DNA of 5,400 nucleotides from an uncultured Prevotella sp. (GTDB taxonomy: Bacteria > Bacteroidota > Bacteroidia > Bacteroidales > Bacteroidaceae): positions 1 to 5,400 of the forward strand of contig UQWP01000115.1 in assembly GCA_900544825.1 (NCBI GenBank), in the 5' to 3' direction. Below the pieces are notes generated by a model, which was not told the DNA's origin, did not search any database, and worked only from the letters and a program-made list of their open reading frames with translations. The position numbers and the translations under genes are program-made. This document shows, piece by piece, positions 1-5,188 of the stretch; position 1 is the first letter of the stretch; each line of letters begins with the position of its first letter.

Positions 1-64
1 GGAAAGCTTCGACCTTGCGAAACGATCCACTACCCAGCTTAACCATTTCAACCACATCACAGAA

Positions 65-85
65 TTGCACCCTCAAAGTTAGACA
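65..85. mobile_element. Possible remnant of an IS3-family (IS150-type) insertion-sequence end
   Basis: The stretch TTGCACCCTCAAAGTTAGAC resembles, from memory, the terminal inverted repeats of IS150-group elements, which have a GCACCC block followed by a (T/A)-rich part and GTT-GAC/AGAC. No transposase is recognisable on either side, so at most this is an eroded end or a solo end. The base run before it (2-61) is open on the minus strand and reads DVVEMVKLGSGSFRKVEAF, which I do not recognise. The resemblance is short and could be chance. Confidence 0.2.
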
Positions 86-167
86 AAAAATGGCGAAATA
101 CAACCCTTATAACAATACTGCAATTCTTCTTCTGAGTCAAATCCAAATCCTCTATCGTGTCATTTCG

Positions 168-212
168 GGTCAAGGTCATTAAGGGTCATTAAGGATTTCG
201 GGGGTTCAAAAT
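168..212 (+). repeat. GGTCATTAAG-type direct repeat, copy A (upstream of the operon)
   Basis: This copy is built from GGTCA units starting at 168, 174 and 184 (spacing 6 then 10), with two perfect tandem GGTCATTAAG decamers, followed by GATTTCGGGGG and TTCAAAAT. It aligns base for base with 3306-3350: I count 40 of 45 identical overall and 28 of 29 over the last 29 bases (184-212 against 3322-3350). Both copies lie in the same orientation in intergenic DNA and together bracket the four-gene operon. The role is unknown: it could be a dispersed intergenic repeat family, a protein-binding array, or the trace of a recombination event. Confidence 0.8.
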
Positions 213-370
213 TCTACTTCTTTTACAGTTATTGCTCCTATCGTATCATGGGTTGCTATCTTCAGAAGAAGTCCAAAGAAATCCTTCTCATCCAAGCGCC
301 AACTTCTGCAGACTATCTTTCTGTTTGCTCCTTCTGGAAGCATATTGGTAAAAACCGGGATATGAACCAT
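206..370 (-). other. Doubtful 54-residue open frame, possible small gene or gene fragment
   Basis: The minus strand has an ATG at 370-368 and a TGA at 208-206, giving a 54-residue peptide whose C-terminal part (FFGLLLKIATHDTIGAITVK, then EVEF) has the alternating hydrophobic pattern of real protein. The TGA falls inside repeat copy A. I recognise no family and see no promoter or ribosome-binding site. Further upstream on the same strand a different frame reads LLVSIAEHQGIAKIRFKQD before a stop, so a frameshifted gene remnant is possible. The overlapping plus-strand frame at 248-472 looks less protein-like. Neither is secure. Confidence 0.2.
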
Positions 371-465
371 GAATCATTGTTAATCTTGCTTAAACCTGAT
401 TTTCGCAATCCCCTGATGCTCTGCAATACTTACCAACAGGTAACTATCTCACCCATTAGTGCCTT
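213..465. other. Non-coding stretch with no firm feature
   Basis: Between repeat copy A and the operon promoter there is no recognisable RNA, terminator or homologous gene. Apart from the doubtful minus-strand frame at 206-370 and an unconvincing 74-residue plus-strand frame beginning at 248, nothing is supported. The plus-strand frame lacks any recognisable family and runs across the promoter of the next gene. Confidence 0.5.
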
Positions 466-497
466 CTTGTGAGTATGAAATTCTTATCGTATCTTTG
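466..497 (+). promoter_or_regulatory. Bacteroidota-type promoter for the oxidoreductase/macrodomain/sirtuin operon
   Basis: The -33-like element CTTG is at 466-469 and a perfect TAnnTTTG -7 box (TATCTTTG) is at 490-497, with a 20-base spacer, as expected for the major sigma factor of Bacteroidota. Transcription should start near 503-506, leaving a leader of about 36-38 bases before the ATG at 541. This placement also argues against the longer start at 469 for the first gene, because that start lies inside the promoter. Confidence 0.75.
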
Positions 498-540
498 CAC
501 CCGGAAACAAGAAACAAATAGAATTTTAAAAGAAAGAATT

Positions 541-1191
541 ATGGCAAATGTATTATTGATTGGTGCTACCGGTTTCGTCGGTTCAGCAGTATTGAATGAG
601 TTAGTAAGTCGTGGTCACAAGGTGACTGCTGTGGTTCGCAACATAGAAAAACTCGCAAAGAGCGACCTCGTGGATGCGGTGAAGGAAGATGTGGCAAATG
701 TAGATGCCATAGCCAAACTGGCTGAGGGAAAGGATGCTATCATTTCTGCCTACAACCCTGGCTGGATGAATCCTGAGATCGCTACTCTCATCACAGAGAA
801 CTATCCAAAGATTCTCGTGGCTGCCAAGAAGAGTGGCGTAGAGCGTCTGCTCATCGTCGGCGGTGCCGGCACACTGTTCTGCGCTCCTGGTCTGAGAGTT
901 GTAGATTCGGGTGCTATCCCAGAAGAGATTATGGGTGGTGTTCGTCCGCTGGGCGATTTCTATCTCAACACATTGATGAACGAGAATGACATCGACTGGG
1001 TATTCTTCTCTCCTGCCGGTGTATTCGACCAGGAAGGAAAGAAGACAGGCAACTATCGTTTGGGCAAGGATGATCTGATTGTGGATGCAGATGGCAACAG
1101 CCACATCTCAGTTCAGGACTATGCTGATGCTATGGTCAACGAGCTGGAGAAGCCTGCTCACCACAAGGAGCGTTTCACCATCGGCTATTAA
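541..1191 (+). CDS. NAD(P)-binding SDR-like oxidoreductase (NmrA/YwnB-type)
   Basis: This 216-residue protein has an N-terminal Rossmann fold: the glycine loop GATGFVG is at residues 8-14 after strand VLLI, and Arg33 at the end of the second strand (TAVVRN) suggests a preference for NADP(H). Later landmarks are VERLLIVGGAGTLF and DWVFFSPAGVF, typical of the atypical SDR group that includes NmrA-like and biliverdin-reductase-B-like proteins. There is no classical YxxxK pair in the usual place, which fits that group; the members act as flavin/quinone reductases or as redox sensors, and the substrate here cannot be told. The start at 541 is chosen over the in-frame ATG at 469 because the protein begins with the Rossmann strand there and because the promoter covers 466-497. 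It is the first gene of the operon and ends in TAATG, sharing one base with the next gene, which points to coupled translation. Confidence 0.9.
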   Translation: MANVLLIGATGFVGSAVLNELVSRGHKVTAVVRNIEKLAKSDLVDAVKEDVANVDAIAKLAEGKDAIISAYNPGWMNPEIATLITENYPKILVAAKKSGVERLLIVGGAGTLFCAPGLRVVDSGAIPEEIMGGVRPLGDFYLNTLMNENDIDWVFFSPAGVFDQEGKKTGNYRLGKDDLIVDADGNSHISVQDYADAMVNELEKPAHHKERFTIGY

Positions 1192-1652
1192 TGAATTTTA
1201 TGCAACGAGCATTAGATTTTCTGAAAAATCACGTGGAGATTGCTTTCGCTACCAGCGAAGGCAATCGTCCGCATATCCGCATCTTCCAAATCATGAAGAT
1301 GGAGGACACTACCCTATTCTTCGCCACATCGCCCGAGAAGGAGGTGTACAGACAGCTGCTGGAGAATCCGTTTGTGGAAATTATGGCAAACGAGGGCAAG
1401 GAGTTTGTAAAGGTAAATGGCAAGGCAGACTTCGAAGTGGATGAAGAAACACAGAAGTGGATTTACGAACATAATCCGGTTCTGCCACGTCTCTATACAG
1501 CCTTCGACAAACTGGCGTATTTCAAGGTGGAAATAGCGGAAATGGATCATTACGACCTCATGCCCACACCTCCGATGTTCAAGCATTACAATATGAAGGA
1601 TCATACGGTGAGCGACGGGTTTGTGGGAGAAAGATATTCAAAGAAGAAATAA
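1191..1652 (+). CDS. Pyridoxamine 5'-phosphate oxidase family protein (FMN-binding split barrel)
   Basis: This 153-residue protein has the layout of the small FMN-binding split-barrel proteins. RPHIRIFQ (26-33) forms an early barrel strand. FFATSPEKEVYRQLLENP (43-60) matches the family pattern in which Thr/Ser and Lys contact the FMN phosphate and the following helix ends in NP. VEIMANEGKEFVKVNGKADF (62-81) is the next strand pair. Such proteins bind FMN or F420 and reduce small molecules or act as flavin sensors; a true PdxH role is unlikely because the protein is short and lacks the PdxH C-terminal signature. The ATG at 1191 overlaps the stop of the oxidoreductase; an alternative ATG lies at 1200. 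With an NAD(P)-binding partner next to it, a two-part flavin redox pair is a fair guess. Confidence 0.88.
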   Translation: MNFMQRALDFLKNHVEIAFATSEGNRPHIRIFQIMKMEDTTLFFATSPEKEVYRQLLENPFVEIMANEGKEFVKVNGKADFEVDEETQKWIYEHNPVLPRLYTAFDKLAYFKVEIAEMDHYDLMPTPPMFKHYNMKDHTVSDGFVGERYSKKK

Positions 1653-1668
1653 AAAGAGGAAATAAAAG

Positions 1669-2469
1669 ATGTGGATGATGAATCAAAACAAACTCCGCAT
1701 GCAGAATCTTGACAAGATGTGCTGCATGCTGATGAAAGATATTGGGGAATCGTACGCCATCCCTGCTGATCTCAAAGGAAAGCAGCAGATGCTGAGAGGA
1801 CTGATGAACCTGCGCTATCCGATAGCCCTGAACGCAGATTTCCTGACTCTTCAGGATAAGGAACTGCAGATGCAGCGCAAGGAGAAAGGAGAGGTTTCGG
1901 TGGGAGATATTTCCAAAGATGATCTGCCGCTTATTCTTTGGCAGGGAGACATCACCCGACTGCGAGTGGATGCGATAGTCAATGCCGCCAACAGTCAGAT
2001 GCTGGGATGTTTCCAACCTCTACACAGCTGCATCGATAATGCCATCCATTCTGCTGCAGGAATTCAGTTGCGTGATATTTGCAACAGAATGATGATGAAG
2101 CAGGGACATCCGGAGGCAACGGGCAAGGCAAAGATTACTCCCGGATTCAATCTGCCTGCACGATACGTCATCCATACGGTGGGACCGATCATTCCTGATG
2201 GAGAGCCTACCCGGGAGCAATGCGCCCAACTGGCTTCGTGCTATCATGAATGTTTACAGTTGGCAGAGAGAAACGGCTTACAGTCCATTGCCTTCTGCTG
2301 CATTTTCACTGGTGTTTTCCGCTTTCCCAACCAGCTGGCTGCAGAAATCGCCGTCAGGGAAGTGAAATCGTTTATGAATCAAGCTAAATGTATCAGACAT
2401 GTTATCTTCAATGTTTTCAAAGATCAAGACCGTGACATCTACTACAGACTGCTCCGGGCAGATTGCTGA
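1669..2469 (+). CDS. Zinc-type macrodomain protein, probable ADP-ribosyl hydrolase paired with SirTM
   Basis: This 266-residue protein carries an N-terminal helical region of about 85 residues (including IPADLKGKQQMLRGLMNLR, 31-49) and then a macrodomain. Visible motifs are GDITRLRVDAIVNAAN (93-108, adenine/ribose binding), GCFQPLHSCIDNAIH (113-127) with Cys114, His119 and Cys121 as the expected zinc ligands of the Zn-dependent class, NLPARYVIHTVGP (161-173), and the phosphate loop CIFTGVFRFP (211-220). Firmicute relatives, as I recall them, read CISTGVF; Phe213 in place of that serine is unusual. Known Zn-macrodomains linked to SirTM remove ADP-ribose from the protein the sirtuin modifies. 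A GA-rich site (AGAGGA, about 1654-1659) lies ahead of the ATG, 16 bases after the previous stop. The C-terminus is family-like (VIFNVFKDQD), so its long overlap with the sirtuin gene is genuine and not a late stop. Confidence 0.92.
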   Translation: MWMMNQNKLRMQNLDKMCCMLMKDIGESYAIPADLKGKQQMLRGLMNLRYPIALNADFLTLQDKELQMQRKEKGEVSVGDISKDDLPLILWQGDITRLRVDAIVNAANSQMLGCFQPLHSCIDNAIHSAAGIQLRDICNRMMMKQGHPEATGKAKITPGFNLPARYVIHTVGPIIPDGEPTREQCAQLASCYHECLQLAERNGLQSIAFCCIFTGVFRFPNQLAAEIAVREVKSFMNQAKCIRHVIFNVFKDQDRDIYYRLLRADC

Positions 2470-3262
2470 AGCCCGTGAACTGATAGCCTCTGCAGAGTGC
2501 ATCATCATCGGTGCCGGAGCAGGACTCTCTACGGCAGCAGGACTCAGATACGATGGTCCTGAATTCGAGCATCGCTTTGCCGACTTCATTCAGAAGTATG
2601 GCATCAGCGACCTGTATTCGTCCAGTTTTTATCCCTTCCAGACGGAGGAGGAATATTGGGCTTGCTGGGCTCGCCACATCGACTTTATCCGTTTTCGGAA
2701 TGTGGCACCCCTGTATCAGCAGCTTTTCAAGCTTGTAAATCAGAAGAATTATTTTGTCATTACGACCAATGTTGACGGGCAGTTCAGGAAGGCAGGATTT
2801 GACGAAGACCGCCTCTTCGAGGTGCAGGGCGACTATGCTTATCTGCAATGTGCCAAAGGCTGCCACGACACATTATATGATAATGAGGAGCTGGTGAAGC
2901 GGATGGTGAACGCTACGGAAGACTGCAGGATTCCGTCTTCGCTGGTGCCGCATTGTCCGATAGACGGAGAGAAGATGGCTGTGCATGTGAGATGCGATGA
3001 ATACTTCGTAGAAGACGAAAGCTGGCAGGCTGCCTCTGAGCGTTACTGCCAGTTTTTGGAACATGCCAGGAAGAGTCGGACGGTATTGCTGGAACTGGGT
3101 GTGGGATTCAATACGCCCTCCATCATCCGCTTTCCGTTCGAAAGGATGGCTGCGGCGTGGAAGGACACGCATCTGGTGAGAATCAACCAGGAGAACACCC
3201 AGTCCATACTTGACAATTCACGCACCATTGCTATCAGAAAAGATATTTCAGAAGTATTATAA
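2399..3262 (+). CDS. Class M sirtuin (SirTM-like), probable NAD-dependent protein ADP-ribosyltransferase
   Basis: This protein of up to 287 residues has the sirtuin NAD-binding fold in its M-class form: GAGAGLSTAAG (38-48) replaces the canonical GAGxSxxSGIPxFR, TTNVD (122-126) supplies the Asn/Asp pair, EVQGDYAYLQC (141-151) has Gln143 where deacetylases have the catalytic His, and LELGVGFNTP (231-240) replaces GTS. The Gln for His change is the known mark of SirTM enzymes, which ADP-ribosylate proteins and do not deacetylate. The zinc module shows Cys151, Cys155 and Cys186, but the fourth position is Asp189 (CPID where relatives usually have CPxC). The start is uncertain: ATG at 2399, ATG at 2411 and GTG at 2432 all leave the first helix intact. 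The gene overlaps the macrodomain by 39-71 bases, implying coupled expression of writer and eraser. No GcvH-like or lipoate-ligase gene is in the window. Confidence 0.9.
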   Translation: MLSSMFSKIKTVTSTTDCSGQIAEARELIASAECIIIGAGAGLSTAAGLRYDGPEFEHRFADFIQKYGISDLYSSSFYPFQTEEEYWACWARHIDFIRFRNVAPLYQQLFKLVNQKNYFVITTNVDGQFRKAGFDEDRLFEVQGDYAYLQCAKGCHDTLYDNEELVKRMVNATEDCRIPSSLVPHCPIDGEKMAVHVRCDEYFVEDESWQAASERYCQFLEHARKSRTVLLELGVGFNTPSIIRFPFERMAAAWKDTHLVRINQENTQSILDNSRTIAIRKDISEVL

Positions 3263-3305
3263 CATCATATCAACATCAGAAGCAATTCATTAATCCGGTC
3301 ATTAA

Positions 3306-3350
3306 GGTCACGGTCATTTTCGGTCATTAAGGATTTCGGGGTTTCAAAAT
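3306..3350 (+). repeat. GGTCATTAAG-type direct repeat, copy B (downstream of the operon)
   Basis: This copy has GGTCA units at 3306, 3312 and 3322 (spacing 6 then 10, the same as copy A), with a further GGTCATTAA unit just upstream at 3297. It ends in GGATTTCGGGG and TTTCAAAAT. The match to 168-212 stops sharply on the right after TTCAAAAT. The differences from copy A are one base in the first unit, three in the second (TTTTC against TTAAG), and one G/T near the end. Confidence 0.8.
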
Positions 3351-3440
3351 ATCCCTCAACATCCCTCTATCTTATAAAATAAGGTTAAATCAAGTTCGCC
3401 CTGCAAACAAAATCCATCCATAAAATCACTTTTCTGAATA

Positions 3441-3456
3441 TATTTTTGTATTTTTG
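3441..3456 (+). promoter_or_regulatory. Two tandem TAnnTTTG -7 boxes ahead of the hydrolase remnant and LuxR gene
   Basis: TATTTTTG occurs at 3441-3448 and again at 3449-3456; both fit the Bacteroidota -7 consensus. No clear TTTG is found 19-21 bases upstream of either, so the -33 side is weak. This is probably the old promoter of the truncated hydrolase and is the nearest promoter-like sequence for the LuxR gene at 3592. From the second box the start would be near 3463, leaving almost no leader for the remnant at 3465 but about 130 bases for the regulator. Confidence 0.45.
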
Positions 3457-3464
3457 CAGATAGA

Positions 3465-3584
3465 ATGAAGAAGATATTATTCCTACATGGATTCTTCGCC
3501 ACGGGCAGTTGTCCGATGGTGAGAGCCTTGAAAGAGGCGTTTGAGGGGACGGCGGTGGTTAAAGTGTTTAAGTACAAAGGATAA
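3465..3584 (+). pseudogene. Truncated alpha/beta-hydrolase (YqiA-like esterase) remnant
   Basis: A 39-codon frame begins MKKILFLHGFFATGSC, a close match to the N-terminus of the small alpha/beta hydrolases of Bacteroidota (YqiA-type), where strand ILFLHGF carries the oxyanion-hole region. It follows family-like sequence to about residue 31 (ALKEAFEGTAVV), then reads KVFKYKG and stops. The family is normally about 180-200 residues, so the nucleophile elbow and the rest of the triad are gone. The break falls just before the AAAGGA site (3576-3581) and leader of the LuxR gene, so an internal deletion probably joined the two. It could still be translated as a leader peptide for the regulator. Confidence 0.7.
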
Positions 3585-3591
3585 AATAAAT

Positions 3592-4350
3592 ATGGACAAG
3601 AATTTCGAACCAATAGAGCAGCTGTATCTTTCGCAGGCGTTTGATACGGAAAGCGATGAAGAACAGATGCTTACAGAATGTAAGATGATAGCCCGAACAT
3701 ACGCTCTGGCTGAGAATGCAGTTGTCTCAATGGGAGATAACCGCAGAAACTGCAGCTACTGCTATTTCGGAGGAGTGGCTGATGTGCTGGGCATTTCTCC
3801 TGAGGAACGGGTCAGCCAGCTGCCTTCGCTTTACGAGAACTTCATCTTCGACCGTTGCCACCCCGACGATCTCAGCAGGCGCCATGCAGAGGAGATTGCA
3901 TTCCTGAGCTACATCGCCAGCAACTCGACTCCCCAGCACTATCGAGATTATGTACTCTCCAACTACCTTCGGGTAAAAGATGCCAGCGGAGAATACCGCT
4001 GGGTGAAGCACCGGATGATTCCGCTTGCCACCGACAAGAACGGCTGCCTGCTGCTCTGTGCCTGCATCTATACGCTGGCTACTGATGAAGACAGAAAAGC
4101 AAAATTCGCCAATACCCGAACCGGAGAGGTGCGGATATTGACGAATAAGGATTACGAAAATATACTTTCTGAGCGAGAGCTGGAAGTGCTGCGACTCATC
4201 GACCAGGGACTGCTGTCGAAAGAGATTTCAGACAATCTCTGCATCAGCATCAACACCGTGAACCGCCATCGCCAGAACATTCTCCAGAAACTGAAGGTAG
4301 ATCGTGCCATCGAAGCATGCAAGCTGGCACATGTGATGGGATTACTCTAA
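3592..4350 (+). CDS. PAS-like sensor / LuxR-type HTH transcriptional regulator
   Basis: This 252-residue protein has a likely PAS-type sensor from about residue 53 to 163; YRWVKHRMIPLATDKNGCLLL (135-155) is the typical strand pair at the end of a PAS_3-like fold. A LuxR/FixJ-type helix-turn-helix follows at about 190-252: LSERELEVLRLIDQGLLSKE (192-211), then ISDNLCISINTVNRHRQNIL with the recognition helix SINTVNRHRQNILQKL. There is no receiver domain and no membrane segment, so this is a one-component cytoplasmic regulator. Cysteines are notable: CSYC (54-57) and CLLLCAC (152-158). The start at 3592 is preferred over the upstream in-frame ATG at 3541, because AAAGGA lies about 10 bases before it and the earlier codons read through the hydrolase remnant in another frame. 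The target genes are unknown; neighbours on either side are candidates. Confidence 0.88.
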   Translation: MDKNFEPIEQLYLSQAFDTESDEEQMLTECKMIARTYALAENAVVSMGDNRRNCSYCYFGGVADVLGISPEERVSQLPSLYENFIFDRCHPDDLSRRHAEEIAFLSYIASNSTPQHYRDYVLSNYLRVKDASGEYRWVKHRMIPLATDKNGCLLLCACIYTLATDEDRKAKFANTRTGEVRILTNKDYENILSERELEVLRLIDQGLLSKEISDNLCISINTVNRHRQNILQKLKVDRAIEACKLAHVMGLL

Positions 4351-4383
4351 ACCAGAGATGTGATGGGGTTACTCTAACCCAGA
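4331..4383 (+). repeat. 27-base tandem duplication across the LuxR stop codon
   Basis: Positions 4331-4356 and 4358-4383 are 26-base copies with period 27 that differ at two bases only. The first copy holds the last codons of the regulator and its stop (VMGLL*); the second, in the same reading frame because 27 is nine codons, repeats VMGLL and a second TAA just downstream. The duplication therefore left the protein end unchanged and placed a spare copy in the convergent gap. Confidence 0.9.
4366..4380. terminator. Small hairpin between the convergent LuxR and lipoprotein genes, possible terminator
   Basis: GGGTTA-CTC-TAACCC is a perfect 6-base-pair stem with a 3-base loop in the 35-base gap between the convergent stops (4350 and 4386). 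It lies in the second copy of the tandem duplication. There is no T run on either side, so it is a weak candidate for intrinsic termination; it may simply slow read-through from both genes. Confidence 0.4.
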
Positions 4384-4385
4384 TT

Positions 4386-5129
4386 CTACTCTCCCATTCG
4401 GAAGTCACCCACCGTCTCGGTTGACAGGCGCAACTCAGAGAATTCACTCACACAAACTCCCTTTTGAGGAGCCTGAGAACAGATGCCCACCTTCAGATTC
4501 TTGGGATAGTTGTTGCGGTAAAGGCGAACCATCTGCCACTCCTTGCCATCCAGCGAATAATAGGAGGCGATGGTTCGTGTGTCAGAACTTATCTTATAAT
4601 AGATAAAATCCTGATTCACAACCTCATGGTTGTTATCATCGCTCGTTCCCACGGTGCGCACGGTCACCACACGGTGCTTGCCACGTTCATCCTGCTCGAA
4701 GCAGAATTTCTGATAGAGAGTATCGTTGGCCATCACAATAAGATCGGCTGCATGATAGAGTCCATCAGGAGTAAAACCTGGCTTCATCTTGGCAGAGAAA
4801 GTAAACGGCTTGGTGTTGTCAACCTCCGTAAAAAGCACTTTTGCCGTATTGGCGGTCAGTTTTGCATCGTTGGGGTCGATGAACAAATCGGTTTTCTCAG
4901 GAGCAACGAAAGTGATGACACCATCCTTCTCGCTCACCTGCTTGTCGGCTTCATTAAGCATCTTAGTGAAGTGAATACCGCCAAGAGTGAGGTCACAATC
5001 CTGAAAACTCATTACAGATGTCTGAACAGAATCAGCTGAAGAGCCTTCTGCTTTCTCCTGCTTAGAGGAGTTGCTGCACGATGCTAGTAAGCATAAGGCA
5101 GCCATTGGTAAAAATGATTTGAATGTCAT
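4386..5129 (-). CDS. DUF1349 family lipoprotein
   Basis: This 247-residue protein starts with a lipoprotein signal peptide: Lys4, the hydrophobic run FLPMAALCLLA, and a lipobox LASC with Cys18 as the lipidated residue. A polar linker rich in Ser, Lys and Glu follows (19-36). From about residue 45 to 235 it matches the DUF1349 concanavalin-like beta-sandwich: FTFSAKMKPGF (109-119), DGLYHAADLIVMANDTLYQK (122-141), YYSLDGKEWQMVRLY (190-204) and LKVGICSQAPQKGVCVSEF (212-230). Proteins of this family are thought to bind or act on carbohydrates, but no catalytic residues can be named, so a function should not be assumed. It has its own promoter and is convergent with the LuxR gene. No charged cluster right after Cys18 clearly marks surface export, so the membrane side is open. 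Confidence 0.88.
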   Translation of the reverse strand: MTFKSFLPMAALCLLASCSNSSKQEKAEGSSADSVQTSVMSFQDCDLTLGGIHFTKMLNEADKQVSEKDGVITFVAPEKTDLFIDPNDAKLTANTAKVLFTEVDNTKPFTFSAKMKPGFTPDGLYHAADLIVMANDTLYQKFCFEQDERGKHRVVTVRTVGTSDDNNHEVVNQDFIYYKISSDTRTIASYYSLDGKEWQMVRLYRNNYPKNLKVGICSQAPQKGVCVSEFSELRLSTETVGDFRMGE

Positions 5130-5148
5130 ATTAATTGTTATTTTTGCT

Positions 5149-5185
5149 TATTATTTTATTCGCGATTCTATTATTTTATTTCGCG
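5149..5185 (-). repeat. Direct repeat in the leader of the lipoprotein gene
   Basis: Read on the minus strand, the leader carries two near-identical copies of CGCGAA(A)TAAAATAATA, at 5185-5169 and 5164-5149, spaced 20-21 bases. They start at about the predicted transcription start and fill most of the untranslated leader. They could be a protein-binding site or a ribosome-loading AT-rich element; no Shine-Dalgarno sequence is seen before the ATG. Confidence 0.7.
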
Positions 5186-5188
5186 CTG

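Larger units (their letters stand above)
3263..3464. other. Intergenic region after the operon, with repeat copy B and an AT-rich promoter-like end
   Basis: This stretch holds the second GGTCATTAAG-type repeat and then AT-rich DNA leading to TAnnTTTG boxes. I found no stem-loop followed by a T run after the sirtuin stop, so the operon terminator is not identified; the operon may end by another route, or transcription may read on. Confidence 0.5.

Noticed and set aside
168..193. CRISPR-like array from the repeated GGTCATTAAG units
   Set aside because: The units are about 10 bases with no unique spacers between them, and no cas gene is present.
248..472. 74-residue plus-strand frame upstream of the operon
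   Set aside because: No family resemblance, no ribosome-binding site, and it runs into the operon promoter.
469..540. In-frame upstream extension of the oxidoreductase with an ATG at 469
   Set aside because: It lies across the promoter, adds 24 residues before the Rossmann strand that normally begins the family, and has no homology that I recognise.
601..1104. 167-residue minus-strand frame antisense to the oxidoreductase
   Set aside because: It is a shadow of a real Rossmann-fold gene on the other strand; the composition is not that of a known family.
1191..1652. True pyridoxamine phosphate oxidase (PdxH)
   Set aside because: At 153 residues it is much shorter than PdxH and lacks the PdxH C-terminal signature; only the shared FMN split barrel is supported.
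2411..3262. Ordinary NAD-dependent deacetylase (CobB/SIR2)
   Set aside because: The catalytic His is Gln143 and the NAD loop is GAGAGLSTAAG, both marks of class M sirtuins and not of deacetylases.
4464..5039. 191-residue plus-strand frame antisense to the lipoprotein gene
   Set aside because: It is a mirror of the well-supported DUF1349 coding frame, with no recognisable domain or start signals.
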